DNA of 64,000 nucleotides from Serratia marcescens subsp. marcescens ATCC 13880 (lineage in GTDB: Bacteria > Pseudomonadota > Gammaproteobacteria > Enterobacterales > Enterobacteriaceae). The notes under the pieces were generated by a model, which saw nothing but the letters and a program-made list of their open reading frames with translations, ran no database searches and was not told the origin of the DNA. Below, piece after piece: positions 51,903 to 61,105 of this stretch. The stretch covers positions 3,658,001 to 3,722,000 of the forward strand of contig NZ_CP071238.1 in assembly GCF_017299535.1 (NCBI RefSeq), read 5' to 3'. How positions within the stretch are numbered: the stretch's first letter is position 1; each line of letters opens with the position of its first letter. The translations under genes were made by a program, and so were the position numbers.

Positions 51903-52904
51903 TCACTCCACCTGGGTTAAGCCTAAAGATTGCGCCGGCATGTCCAGCAGCGTTTTCAGTTCGTCATCCAGCGTCATCAGCGTCAGCGTCACGCCCATCA
52001 TTTCCAGCGACGTGAAGTAATTGCCGACGTAGCGCCGATGCACCCGCACGCCTTTCGCCGTCAACCGGCGCTCTATTTCGGCATAATAGATATACAGCTC
52101 CATCACCGGCGTGGCGCCAAGCCCGGAGATCAGCAACGCCACCTCCTGGCCTTGTTCCAACGGCATATCGTTGAGCACAAAATCGAGCATGGTGCCGGCC
52201 ATCGCCGACGCCGACTGGATCGGCGATACCTCAATGCCCGGTTCGCCGTGATGGCCGATGCCGATCTCCATCTTGCCGTCTTCGATATGAAAATTGGGTT
52301 TGCCGACCGCGGGAATGGTGCAGGAACTGAGGCCGACGCCGATCGAACGACACCGGTCGATGGCTTTTTGCGCCGCGCCGATCACGCCGTCCAGATCGTA
52401 TCCCTTGGCCGCCGCCGCCGCGCCGACCTTCCACATCAGAATTTCGCCGGCCACGCCGCGTCGCTTGTCCCTCTCACTGGCCGGCGCCGAGGCGACGTCA
52501 TCGTTGGCCACCACGGTTTTCACCCGTATGCCGGCCGCCGTGGCCTTCTTGATCGCCATCTTGACGTTCATGTTGTCGCCGGCGTAGTTGCCGTACAGGC
52601 AAGCGACGCCCGCACCGCTGTCCGCCGCCTTGAAGGCGTCGAGAAAAGCCCCCGCCGTAGGCGATGAAAAAATCTCGCCAATCGCGACGGCATCCAGCAT
52701 GTTTTTGCCGACATAGCCCAGGAACGCCGGCTCATGGCCGGAGCCGCCGCCGGTGACGATGCCCACTTTGCCGGCGATCGGCGCAGGCGGATATTTCAAC
52801 ACCCGCGCATTGTCGGTGGCGGCGTAATAGTTCGGGTGGGCCAGCCTGTAGCCCTGAATGGCGTCTTCCACTACGTGATCGGGATCGTTAATGATTCTGT
52901 TCAT
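51903..52904 (-). CDS. DhaK-type kinase subunit (ketose-binding)
   Basis: Substrate-binding subunit of the same kinase, 333 residues. The histidine that forms the covalent hemiaminal with the ketose is His219 in GIGHHGEPGIE; His57 in GGGSGHEPA is also at the site. Given the neighbours, the likely substrate is erythrulose (DerK/LerK role) rather than dihydroxyacetone; this is inference. Confidence 0.9.
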   Translation of the reverse strand: MNRIINDPDHVVEDAIQGYRLAHPNYYAATDNARVLKYPPAPIAGKVGIVTGGGSGHEPAFLGYVGKNMLDAVAIGEIFSSPTAGAFLDAFKAADSGAGVACLYGNYAGDNMNVKMAIKKATAAGIRVKTVVANDDVASAPASERDKRRGVAGEILMWKVGAAAAAKGYDLDGVIGAAQKAIDRCRSIGVGLSSCTIPAVGKPNFHIEDGKMEIGIGHHGEPGIEVSPIQSASAMAGTMLDFVLNDMPLEQGQEVALLISGLGATPVMELYIYYAEIERRLTAKGVRVHRRYVGNYFTSLEMMGVTLTLMTLDDELKTLLDMPAQSLGLTQVE

Positions 52905-52933
52905 CGCGGCCTCTCTGTCGCCTGAATAAGAAA

Positions 52934-53704
52934 TTATTGAATGGTGTAACCGCCGTCGACCACCAGGTTGGCGCCGGTGATCATCGCCGCCGCGTCACCG
53001 GCCAAAAACAGGGCGCTGGCGGCGATATCTTGCGGCTCAGCAAAGCGCCGCAGCGGGATTTTCTGCTTCATCTGCTCAGCCACCTCGCCAGACCAGGCCT
53101 TACGGCCCAACTCCGTCAAAACCACGGTGGGTGAAATGGCGTTGACCCGCACGTTGTGCGGCCCCCACTCCAGCGCCAGCACCTGGGTCAACCCGATCAC
53201 GCCCGCTTTGCTGGCGCAATAGGCCAGGTGATTAGGCAAAGCCACCACCCCGGCCTGCGAGGCGAGATTGATGATGCTGCCGCCGCGCTGACTAATGAAA
53301 CGGCGCCCTACCGCCTGGCAGGTAAGAAACACGCCTTTCAGATTGACCGCCAGGGTTGCATCCCACGCCGTTTCCGGCAGCTCCTCGGCCGGATGCAGCG
53401 CGACGATGCCGGCGCTGTTGACCAGCACGTCCAGCCGCCCGAAATGCGCCTCAATCTGCGCCACCGCCCGCTCCACCGACGCGGCATCGGTGACGTCGGC
53501 CACGACGCCCAGCGCCGCCTCGGCGTCCAGCTGTCGCGCCACTTCCGCAACCTGCGGCGCCCGATCGAGCAGCGCCACGCGCGCGCCGTTTTGCAGATAG
53601 CGTTCGGCAATCGCGAGACCGATCCCTGCAGCGCCGCCGGTAATCAGCGCCACCTTACCCTGCAGCGAGAGCTCGCGCGGCGCCGTAGTTTGATGATTAA
53701 TCAT
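52934..53704 (-). CDS. SDR dehydrogenase, probable D-threitol dehydrogenase
   Basis: Short-chain dehydrogenase of 256 residues. Rossmann motif TGGAAGIG (22-29), NSAGI, catalytic Ser149, Tyr162 and Lys166 (YCASK). The C-terminal block AISPTVVLTELGRKAW resembles, from memory, that of the D-threitol dehydrogenase DthD of Mycobacterium smegmatis. It would oxidise D-threitol to D-erythrulose with NAD+. A xylitol or arabitol dehydrogenase is the main alternative. Confidence 0.8.
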   Translation of the reverse strand: MINHQTTAPRELSLQGKVALITGGAAGIGLAIAERYLQNGARVALLDRAPQVAEVARQLDAEAALGVVADVTDAASVERAVAQIEAHFGRLDVLVNSAGIVALHPAEELPETAWDATLAVNLKGVFLTCQAVGRRFISQRGGSIINLASQAGVVALPNHLAYCASKAGVIGLTQVLALEWGPHNVRVNAISPTVVLTELGRKAWSGEVAEQMKQKIPLRRFAEPQDIAASALFLAGDAAAMITGANLVVDGGYTIQ

Positions 53705-53739
53705 AAATTTCCCCTTAAAACTGTGAACTTCACGATCGG

Positions 53740-55008
53740 TCAGGATATTTTCGCCAAACTCGCGCCGCGTTCTTCCTGCGCCGTCGCGCTTTCTTTCGGC
53801 AGCGTGACAAATTTCATCAGCACGCCGCTGAACAGGTACAAGCCGGTAAAGATCCAGATCACGCCAACGGCGCCGAGGCTGCCGATAAACAGCCCCACCA
53901 CCGCCGGGCCGACAAAGGTGCTCAGGCCGGCGCCCAGATTGAGAATCGACATCGCCGCGCCCTTATTGTCCGGCGCCAGCGACGGCATGATGGCCGACAG
54001 CGGCACGAACGCCGCCAGGCAGGCGCCGAACAACCCGGCGGCGCACACGGTCAGCAGGTAGTTGGCGCCAAAGAATTGCGGCACGTAGTAGAACATCAGC
54101 GTGGTCAAGGCGCAGCCGACGCAGCCGAACCACATCACCACATTGCGCCAGCCGAGCCCGTCGCTGATCACGCCGAAAATCAGGTTGAAAATGATGTTGA
54201 CCGTCCACAGCGCAGCGTACATCTGCAGCCAATGCGTGCGGGTGAACCCCATATCCATCATGTACATGGGCATGAATACGACGAAGCCGTAAGCCGCAGA
54301 GGTATTAATGGTGCGCACGATGCCGCCCAGGCCAATCTTCGGGTTTTCAAACGCGATGGTGATGCCCTTCAAGACGTAACCCAGCGACGCTTTTTCCCGG
54401 TTGCCGCGCTGTGCCGCGCCGTCGTCGCGATTGAGCATCAGCGCAATCACCGCGCCCAGCACGACGAAAATCAGCGCGCTCCACAGCGTGTGGATCTCGC
54501 CGAGATAAGGCAGCATGATGCTGGAATACAGCACGCCCAGCACGCTGAGCCCGCCGCTGTAGACGAACCAGAAAATCCCCACCGCCGACCCCAGCCTTTC
54601 CGGCGGCGCCTCATACGCCACCCACACCAGAAAACCGTAGGCAAATAGCGGATAGCCCAAGCCGCGCAGCGCATAGGTCGGCACCATGATCGCCAGGTTG
54701 TTGCTCGGCAGGCCGAACGTCAAAAAGCACACCGAACCGAACAAGAACAGCAGCAGGCCGGCCAACATCACCCGCCGGGCGGTAAAGATTTCCGCCAGCA
54801 CGCCGGAAAACCAGGCGGCGATCGCGGCCGCAAAGCCATAAACGCTGAACAGCAGCGCCGATTCCTGAATGCTAAGCCCTTTGCCAATCAAATAAGGCGA
54901 CAGCCATCCTTGTTCCAGCCCTTCGCCCATCATGAACACCAACACGCCGGCATAGCCCAGCAGCAGTTTCGGTGACAGACCAATGCGATGAATCAGTCCA
55001 TGCAACAT
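53740..55008 (-). CDS. MFS polyol transporter (RbtT/DalT-like)
   Basis: Major facilitator with twelve helices, 422 residues, similar along its length to the ribitol and arabitol transporters RbtT/DalT (for example GEGLEQGWLSPYLIGKGL, ALRGLGYPLFAYGFLVW, NHKGAA-like DNKGAAMSILNL). The start at ATG 55008 has GGGGTG upstream; GTG 55023 is an alternative. It would bring the polyol across the inner membrane. Confidence 0.88.
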   Translation of the reverse strand: MLHGLIHRIGLSPKLLLGYAGVLVFMMGEGLEQGWLSPYLIGKGLSIQESALLFSVYGFAAAIAAWFSGVLAEIFTARRVMLAGLLLFLFGSVCFLTFGLPSNNLAIMVPTYALRGLGYPLFAYGFLVWVAYEAPPERLGSAVGIFWFVYSGGLSVLGVLYSSIMLPYLGEIHTLWSALIFVVLGAVIALMLNRDDGAAQRGNREKASLGYVLKGITIAFENPKIGLGGIVRTINTSAAYGFVVFMPMYMMDMGFTRTHWLQMYAALWTVNIIFNLIFGVISDGLGWRNVVMWFGCVGCALTTLMFYYVPQFFGANYLLTVCAAGLFGACLAAFVPLSAIMPSLAPDNKGAAMSILNLGAGLSTFVGPAVVGLFIGSLGAVGVIWIFTGLYLFSGVLMKFVTLPKESATAQEERGASLAKIS

Positions 55009-55074
55009 AGAACACCCCAGCACATGTGATTATGGAGGCGCAGGCTCGCCCGCACCCGAGGAACGACGCAGGTT

Positions 55075-56187
55075 TCAGAGGTTTGGATTAAGCACCACTT
55101 TGATTGAACCGATGCCGCGCTTCATCAGCTCGAAACCTTCGGCGAACTGTTCCAGCGGCAACGTATGCGTCACCACGCCTTCGGTCGGCAGATCGCCATT
55201 GGCGATGCCTTCGATCACCAGCGGGTAGCAGTAAGGGCCGAGGTGCGAACCGAGCACGTCCAGCTCCTTGCGGTCGCTGATGATGCTCCAATCGACGGTC
55301 ACCGGATCCTTGAACACGGAAAATTCGACGAAGGTGCCGAGCTTGCGGATCAGCGTCAGGCCCTGTTCCACGGACTTCTGTGCGCCGGTCGCCTCGATGT
55401 AGATGTCGCAGCCGTAGCCGTCGGTCATCGCTTTAACCGCGGCGGGCACGTCGTCACGGGTAGGATTCAGCGTCACATCCGCGCCGAAGCGCTTCGCCAA
55501 GGCCAGACGTTCGTCGGACAGATCCAGCACCACCAGCTTCGAAGGCCCGGACTTTTTGATCGCCCCGATCATGCCCAGCCCCAGGGTGCCGGCGCCGGCC
55601 AACACCACAACATCGCCCAGTTTGATATTGGCGCGTTGCACCGCATGGAAGGAGCAAGCATAGGGTTCGATCAGAATGGCTTTTTCGATCGGCAGGTCGG
55701 CCGGCACATGGTAGTTAATCGCCTCTTTGGTGAACTTCATGTACTCGGCCATGCCGCCGTTAACGTTTTTCTGGAAACCGTACAGGTCATGCTTTTCGCA
55801 CATCCAATACTGACCGCGGTTGCAGAAGCGGCATTGCCAGCAGGGAACGATTTGTTCTGATATCACGCGATCGCCGAGATTGAAGCCCTCGACGCCTTCG
55901 CCATACCCCACGACATGGCCGATAAATTCATGGCCGGGGATCATCGGCGCCTTGATGTATGCCGGTTGTTTTTCATCGCCCCAGAAGCTGGGCGCCCCTT
56001 CGAACGCTTTAACATCACCGGCGCAGATGCCGCAGGCCTCGATCTTCACCAGGATCTCTTTCGGGCCGATCTTCGGTACCGGCACCTGTTCCAGGCGGTA
56101 ATCTTTCGGGGCGTACGCCACAACCGCCTTCATGATCTCGGGGATACCGGCCGCCATTTTCGCCTCTGTTATGCAGGTCTGACACAT
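55075..56187 (-). CDS. Zinc-dependent alcohol dehydrogenase, EltD-like (erythritol/L-threitol)
   Basis: Medium-chain dehydrogenase of 370 residues. Catalytic zinc ligands are Cys55 (GIC) and His86-Glu87 (PGHEF); structural zinc is held by Cys116, 119, 122 and 130 in CWQCRFCNRGQYWMC. The Rossmann loop is GAGTLGLG. FWGDE, VISEQIVPCW, HDLYGF and WSIISDRKELDVLGSHLGPY match, from memory, the erythritol/L-threitol dehydrogenase EltD of M. smegmatis. GAGGAGAG precedes the ATG at 56187. First gene of the minus-strand operon. Confidence 0.88.
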   Translation of the reverse strand: MCQTCITEAKMAAGIPEIMKAVVAYAPKDYRLEQVPVPKIGPKEILVKIEACGICAGDVKAFEGAPSFWGDEKQPAYIKAPMIPGHEFIGHVVGYGEGVEGFNLGDRVISEQIVPCWQCRFCNRGQYWMCEKHDLYGFQKNVNGGMAEYMKFTKEAINYHVPADLPIEKAILIEPYACSFHAVQRANIKLGDVVVLAGAGTLGLGMIGAIKKSGPSKLVVLDLSDERLALAKRFGADVTLNPTRDDVPAAVKAMTDGYGCDIYIEATGAQKSVEQGLTLIRKLGTFVEFSVFKDPVTVDWSIISDRKELDVLGSHLGPYCYPLVIEGIANGDLPTEGVVTHTLPLEQFAEGFELMKRGIGSIKVVLNPNL

Positions 56188-56505
56188 AGCACTCTCCTCT
56201 GGTAGGGGAACTTATTTTGATCATTAATACAAACAAAGAACAAATGAACACTAACGCCGCGCGTTCAATTTGCCCACAGTGAACTTATCAAAGTGTGATA
56301 TCGCTCAAAAACCCGTCTCAACTAGGGTAAATAACGATTGAAAGCCCTTTTTTAGTGACTGACATCACCTTTTACAGTGGCAAACTGAAAAATCCAGCAA
56401 AAAACAAAAGAACATCAATTGAACATTTGATTAAACAGGGATACGGTAATGAACGTGGCGCCACCGAGGATCGCCACCCTTTTCGTTACCAATCAGGAGA
56501 CCGCT
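56188..56505. promoter_or_regulatory. Divergent control region of the sugar-alcohol operon
   Basis: Between the dehydrogenase and the isomerase gene. Two related motifs, GAACA-AA-TGAACA (56238-56250) and GAACA-TCAAT-TGAACA (56410-56425), lie near each gene and are candidate SorC-regulator sites. A CRP site lies between them. Confidence 0.5.
56294..56309. promoter_or_regulatory. CRP site in the sugar-alcohol control region
   Basis: TGTGA-TATCGC-TCAAA matches TGTGA-N6-TCACA at 9 of 10 positions. It suggests catabolite control of the divergent units. Confidence 0.65.
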
Positions 56506-56964
56506 ATGCTGCCTATCGCCATCGGCGCCGATGATGCCGCCATTGAACTGAAGGATCTGATCGTTGCCCACCTGCAACAACGGGACATCCCCGTCATTGA
56601 CTACACGACGGATCGCGCCGCAGAAACGGGGATCTATCCCGATATCGCCTATCGCGTCGCGCAGGCGATACGGGAGGAAAAACATCGGCGGGGCATCCTG
56701 CTGTGCGGCACCGGCATCGGTATGAGCATCGTGGCCAATAAAGTGCCCGGCATTCGTGCGGCGCAATGTCACGATACCTACTCCGCCCAACGGGCGCGCA
56801 AAAGCAATGATGCTCAGATCATCACGCTGGGCGCGCGGGTCATCGGTGCCGAACTGGCGAAAACCATCGTCGATGCCTGGCTGGAATCGGAGTTTGAAGG
56901 GGGAGGATCGGCGCCGAAAGTCGAGCGAATCGGCTATTACGAAAACGCGGCCGGACGGCGTTAA
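56506..56964 (+). CDS. RpiB/LacAB-family sugar-phosphate isomerase, probable erythrulose-4-phosphate isomerase
   Basis: A 152-residue isomerase with the family's catalytic Cys67 in LLCGTGIGMSI. By eye against E. coli RpiB several pentose-isomerase positions differ: His10 is Asp, the ring-opening His99 is Ser100, and phosphate-side Arg133 and Arg137 are Gly134 and Lys138. A tetrose 4-phosphate cannot form a ring, so loss of the ring-opening His fits a DerI role (D-erythrulose 4-phosphate to D-erythrose 4-phosphate). The start at 56506 has CAGGAGA. Divergent from the dehydrogenase operon. Confidence 0.85.
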   Translation: MLPIAIGADDAAIELKDLIVAHLQQRDIPVIDYTTDRAAETGIYPDIAYRVAQAIREEKHRRGILLCGTGIGMSIVANKVPGIRAAQCHDTYSAQRARKSNDAQIITLGARVIGAELAKTIVDAWLESEFEGGGSAPKVERIGYYENAAGRR

Positions 56965-57157
56965 ACCGCCTGCAGTCTCGATGGCGGTCGCGCGCAAGCC
57001 GCGCTCCGCCTGGGTTTATTCGGCATTCATTGTTATTATCCATCGCAACAATCAGAAAAAGCGCATTTTCATTCTCGATCCGATGATGCAGTGTGTTCCC
57101 CCTATGATGAAAAAGGTTCTCATTTCCCTACATTGAGCTTGGTCAAGGAGCTTATCA

Positions 57158-58108
57158 ATGAATCAATTAGACGCACTCAAGCAGCTGACCACGGTGGTCG
57201 CCGACAGCGGCGATATCGAATCCATCCGCCAGTTCGAACCCCAGGACGCCACCACCAACCCTTCGCTGATCCTGAAAGCCGCCGCGCTGCCGCAGTACAA
57301 AGCGCTGATCACCGAAGCGCTGGAGTATGCCCGCCGCCAGGGCGGCAGCAAGGAAACCCAGCTGATCAACGCCAGCGATAAACTGGCGGTCAACATCGGC
57401 GTCGAGATCCTCAAAAGCGTGCCGGGCCGCATCTCCACCGAAGTGGACGCCCGCCTGTCGTTCGATCGCGGCATGTGCGTCGCCAAAGCGCGCAAACTGA
57501 TCGGCATGTATCAGGAACAGGGCATCGACAAATCGCGCATCCTGATCAAACTGGCTTCCACCTGGGAAGGCATCAAAGCCGCCGAAGAGCTGGAAAAAGA
57601 AGGCATCAACACCAACCTGACGCTGCTGTTCTCCTTCGCCCAGGCCCGCGCCTGCGCCGAAGCCGGCGTGTATCTGATCTCGCCGTTCGTCGGCCGCATC
57701 TATGACTGGTACCAGGCCAAACAGCCTGCCGCCGACTACGACGCCGATCAGGATCCGGGCGTGAAATCGGTGCGCACCATCTATGAATACTACAAGCGTC
57801 ATCGTTACCAGACGGTGATCATGGGCGCCAGCTTCCGCAAGGTTGAGCAGATCCTGGCGCTGGCCGGCTGCGATCGCCTGACCATCGCGCCGAACCTGCT
57901 GGAACAGCTGAAAAACAGCGAACAGCCGGTCGAGCGCAAGCTGACCCCGTCGACCGAGGGCTTCCACCAACCTGCCCCGCTGGCCGAAGCGGAGTTCCGT
58001 TGGCTGCACAACCAGGACGCCATGGCGGTGGAAAAACTCGCCGAAGGCATTCGCCTGTTCGCCGTCGACCAGCAGAAGCTGGAAGACATGTTGGCCGCTC
58101 AACTGTAA
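57158..58108 (+). CDS. talA: Transaldolase A
   Basis: Transfers a dihydroxyacetone unit between sedoheptulose 7-phosphate/glyceraldehyde 3-phosphate and fructose 6-phosphate/erythrose 4-phosphate. The 316-residue protein has Schiff-base Lys131 in [11 protein letters not shown], plus [11 protein letters not shown] and [15 protein letters not shown] precedes the ATG. It is 18 bp upstream of tktB, as in E. coli. Confidence 0.97.
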   Translation: MNQLDALKQLTTVVADSGDIESIRQFEPQDATTNPSLILKAAALPQYKALITEALEYARRQGGSKETQLINASDKLAVNIGVEILKSVPGRISTEVDARLSFDRGMCVAKARKLIGMYQEQGIDKSRILIKLASTWEGIKAAEELEKEGINTNLTLLFSFAQARACAEAGVYLISPFVGRIYDWYQAKQPAADYDADQDPGVKSVRTIYEYYKRHRYQTVIMGASFRKVEQILALAGCDRLTIAPNLLEQLKNSEQPVERKLTPSTEGFHQPAPLAEAEFRWLHNQDAMAVEKLAEGIRLFAVDQQKLEDMLAAQL

Positions 58109-58126
58109 TCGCACTGGAGTTTCGTT

Positions 58127-60121
58127 ATGTCTTCTCGTAAAGAGCTTGCCAACGCTATCCGCGCACTCAGCATGGACGCCGTACAAAAAGCAAATTCCGG
58201 CCACCCGGGGGCTCCTATGGGCATGGCGGACATCGCCGAAGTCCTGTGGCGTGACTATCTCAACCACAACCCGACTAACCCGCACTGGGCTGACCGCGAC
58301 CGTTTCGTGCTCTCCAACGGCCACGGCTCCATGTTGATTTACAGCCTCCTGCACCTCACCGGCTACGACCTGCCGATGCGCGAGCTGGAGAACTTCCGTC
58401 AGCTGCATTCCAAAACCCCGGGGCACCCGGAGTACGGCTACACCCCGGGCGTTGAAACCACCACCGGCCCGCTGGGCCAGGGCATCGCCAACGCCGTCGG
58501 CTTCGCCATCGCCGAACGCACCCTGGCGGCGCAGTTCAACCGCCCCGGCCACGACATCGTCGACCACCACACCTACGCCTTCATGGGCGACGGCTGCATG
58601 ATGGAAGGCATCTCGCACGAAGTCTGCTCCCTGGCCGGCACCCTCAAGCTCGGCAAGCTGACCGCCTTCTACGATGACAACGGCATCTCCATCGACGGCC
58701 ACGTCGACGGCTGGTTCACCGACGACACCGCCCTGCGTTTTGAAGCCTACGGCTGGCACGTGGTGCGCAACGTCGACGGCCACAACCCTGACGCCATCAA
58801 GGCCGCGATTGAAGAAGCCCGCAAGGTGACCGACAAGCCGTCGCTGCTGATGTGCAAGACCGTTATCGGCTTCGGTTCGCCGAACAAGGCCGGCACCCAT
58901 GACGTGCACGGCGCCGCGCTGGGCGCCGCCGAAGTGGCCGCCACCCGCGAAGCGCTGGGCTGGAAATACGCTGCCTTTGAAATCCCGCAGGACATCTACG
59001 CTCAGTGGGACGCCAAGGAAGCCGGTCAGGCCAAGGAAGCGGCCTGGAACGACAAGTTCGCCGCCTACGCCAAGGCCTTCCCGGAACTGGCCGCCGAGTT
59101 CAAGCGCCGCATGAACGGCGAGCTGCCGGCCGACTGGAAAGCCGACGCCAAGGCGTTCGTGGAAAAACTGCAGGCCAACCCGGCCAACATCGCCAGCCGC
59201 AAGGCGTCGCAGAACGCGCTGGAAGCGTTCGGCAAGGTGCTGCCGGAGTTCCTGGGCGGCTCCGCCGACCTGGCGCCGAGCAACCTGACCATGTGGTCCG
59301 GCTCGAAAGCGCTGAACGTTGACCCGGCGGGCAACTACATTCATTACGGCGTGCGCGAGTTCGGCATGACCGCCATCACCAACGGCATCGCGTTGCACGG
59401 CGGCTTCCTGCCGTACTCGGCGACCTTCCTGATGTTCGTGGAATACGCTCGCAACGCGGTGCGCATGGCGGCGCTGATGAAGCTGCGCAACGTGTTCGTC
59501 TACACCCACGACTCCATCGGTCTGGGCGAAGACGGCCCGACTCACCAGCCGGTGGAGCAGCTGGCGAGCCTGCGCGTGACCCCGAACATGAGCACCTGGC
59601 GCCCGTGTGACCAGGTGGAATCGGCGGTGGCGTGGCAGTACGGCATCGAGCGCAACGACGGCCCGACCACCCTGGTGTTCTCGCGCCAGAACCTGACCCA
59701 GCAGCCGCGCACCGCAGAGCAGCTGGCGAACGTGTACCGCGGCGGCTACGTGCTGAAAGACTGCGCGGGCACGCCGGACGTGATCCTGATCGCCACCGGC
59801 TCCGAAGTGGGCATCACGGTGGAAGCGGCGGACAAGCTGACCGCGGCGGGCCGCAAGGTGCGGGTGGTGTCGATGCCGTCGACCGACGCGTTCGACAAGC
59901 AGGATGCGGCGTACCGCGAGTCGGTGCTGCCGGCGGCGGTGACGGCGCGCGTGGCGGTGGAAGCGGGTATCGCGGACTACTGGTACAAGTACGTGGGGCT
60001 GAACGGCGCCATCGTGGGCATGACCACCTTCGGTGAGTCGGCGCCGGCGGAGCAGCTGTTCGCCGAGTTCGGCTTCTCCGTGGACAACGTGGTGGCGAAG
60101 GCGCAGGCGCTGCTGAAGTAA
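58127..60121 (+). CDS. tktB: Transketolase
   Basis: ThDP enzyme of the non-oxidative pentose phosphate pathway, 664 residues. It shows [23 protein letters not shown], the ThDP motif [12 protein letters not shown] ending in FYDDN, and the C-terminal [18 protein letters not shown]. The name follows synteny with E. coli talA-tktB; sequence alone would not separate it from TktA. Confidence 0.95.
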   Translation: MSSRKELANAIRALSMDAVQKANSGHPGAPMGMADIAEVLWRDYLNHNPTNPHWADRDRFVLSNGHGSMLIYSLLHLTGYDLPMRELENFRQLHSKTPGHPEYGYTPGVETTTGPLGQGIANAVGFAIAERTLAAQFNRPGHDIVDHHTYAFMGDGCMMEGISHEVCSLAGTLKLGKLTAFYDDNGISIDGHVDGWFTDDTALRFEAYGWHVVRNVDGHNPDAIKAAIEEARKVTDKPSLLMCKTVIGFGSPNKAGTHDVHGAALGAAEVAATREALGWKYAAFEIPQDIYAQWDAKEAGQAKEAAWNDKFAAYAKAFPELAAEFKRRMNGELPADWKADAKAFVEKLQANPANIASRKASQNALEAFGKVLPEFLGGSADLAPSNLTMWSGSKALNVDPAGNYIHYGVREFGMTAITNGIALHGGFLPYSATFLMFVEYARNAVRMAALMKLRNVFVYTHDSIGLGEDGPTHQPVEQLASLRVTPNMSTWRPCDQVESAVAWQYGIERNDGPTTLVFSRQNLTQQPRTAEQLANVYRGGYVLKDCAGTPDVILIATGSEVGITVEAADKLTAAGRKVRVVSMPSTDAFDKQDAAYRESVLPAAVTARVAVEAGIADYWYKYVGLNGAIVGMTTFGESAPAEQLFAEFGFSVDNVVAKAQALLK

Positions 60122-60145
60122 GCGGCCTGGCGCAAGCCGATAAAA

Positions 60146-60173
60146 AAGCCGGTCATCATGACCGGCTTTTTTT
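60146..60173. terminator. Bidirectional terminator between tktB and nudK
   Basis: GCCGGTC/GACCGGC stem with a 5-nt loop, preceded by A6 and followed by T7, so it ends both convergent transcripts. Confidence 0.9.
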
Positions 60174-60747
60174 ATTCCATCACCCGATGAATCTGCAAAT
60201 ACTGCAGCAGCATGATGGTCTTGCCGTCTTTAATCCGGCCGTCGGCGATCATCGCCACCGCGTCGCTGAACGGCAGTTCAATCACCTCAATATCTTCATC
60301 TTCAATGCCGCCGCCGGCCGCGCGCCGCTCATCGTCATGGTATTCGGCGATAAAGAAGTGCACGATCTCGGTCACGCCGCCCGGCGACATGTAGGCTTCG
60401 AAGATTTTCTTGACCTCGCCCACCTGAAAACCGGTCTCTTCCACCGCTTCGCGGCGCGCGCACTGCTCCGGCGAATCGGCGTCCAGCAGGCCAGCGCAGG
60501 CCTCGAGCAGCATGCCGCTTTCGTTGCCGTTGACGTAGGTCGGCATGCGGAACTGGTTGGTCAGCACCACCGTGCCCTTGGCGCGGTTGTACAGCAAAAT
60601 GGTGGCGCCGTTGCCGCGATCGTAAACCTCGCGCACCTGTTGCACCGAACCGCCGTTTTTGCGTTTCAGATCGAACGTATACTTGTTCAGCACATACCAG
60701 TTGTCCGACAACAGCTCTTTCTTCACATTCTCAATTTTCGACGACAT
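60172..60747 (-). CDS. nudK: Nudix hydrolase NudK (GDP-mannose pyrophosphatase)
   Basis: Hydrolyses GDP-mannose to GMP and mannose 1-phosphate. The 191-residue protein carries the Nudix box [20 protein letters not shown] (start of GX5EX7REUXEEXGU) and [10 protein letters not shown]. Same position as in E. coli. Confidence 0.94.
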   Translation of the reverse strand: MSSKIENVKKELLSDNWYVLNKYTFDLKRKNGGSVQQVREVYDRGNGATILLYNRAKGTVVLTNQFRMPTYVNGNESGMLLEACAGLLDADSPEQCARREAVEETGFQVGEVKKIFEAYMSPGGVTEIVHFFIAEYHDDERRAAGGGIEDEDIEVIELPFSDAVAMIADGRIKDGKTIMLLQYLQIHRVME

Positions 60748-61105
60748 GACCCTTTTTCCTTGAGTTGCAACGTGAAAATCATACCGCGATTACGCTGCGC
60801 CGCAGCAGACGATTTGCAACAAAAATCACAACGCCTCTCCGGGCAAACCAGGATTAAAAAGACATCGTGGGCAGACGCATAATCTGACAGACGAATCGCA
60901 TCCGCAAAGACAAATCCTCAGTGGAAACCGGGCGGCGGCTGAACATCGGCGGGCATTTCGCTATTCATTTGATTACACGACGACAATTGTTCCCGTTTTG
61001 TTGACAACTTGATACAAATCGCGGTGCAATTTAGTTGCAAAAGTTATAGTTTTGCTTTCGAATGAAACTGGCGCAGCCCTCACCTGAGAGAAAAGGATTC
61101 CGTGA
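60748..61105 (+). promoter_or_regulatory. nudK-narQ gap with probable narQ promoter
   Basis: No gene seen in 358 bp. TTGACA at 61001-61006 with an 18-bp spacer to TGCAAT (61025-61030, 4 of 6 in the -10 consensus) is a plausible narQ promoter. The rest shows nothing clear. Confidence 0.4.

Noticed and set aside
50185..56964. Ribitol/arabitol or xylitol catabolic operon
   Set aside because: The transporter is RbtT-like, but no pentulokinase is present; DhaK/DhaL, the EltD-like dehydrogenase and the altered RpiB fit four-carbon substrates better.
57167..59545. Very long (792-codon) open frame on the minus strand
   Set aside because: It lies wholly opposite talA and tktB, both clear enzymes; GC-rich third positions leave the antisense frame free of stops, and the peptide has no domain pattern.
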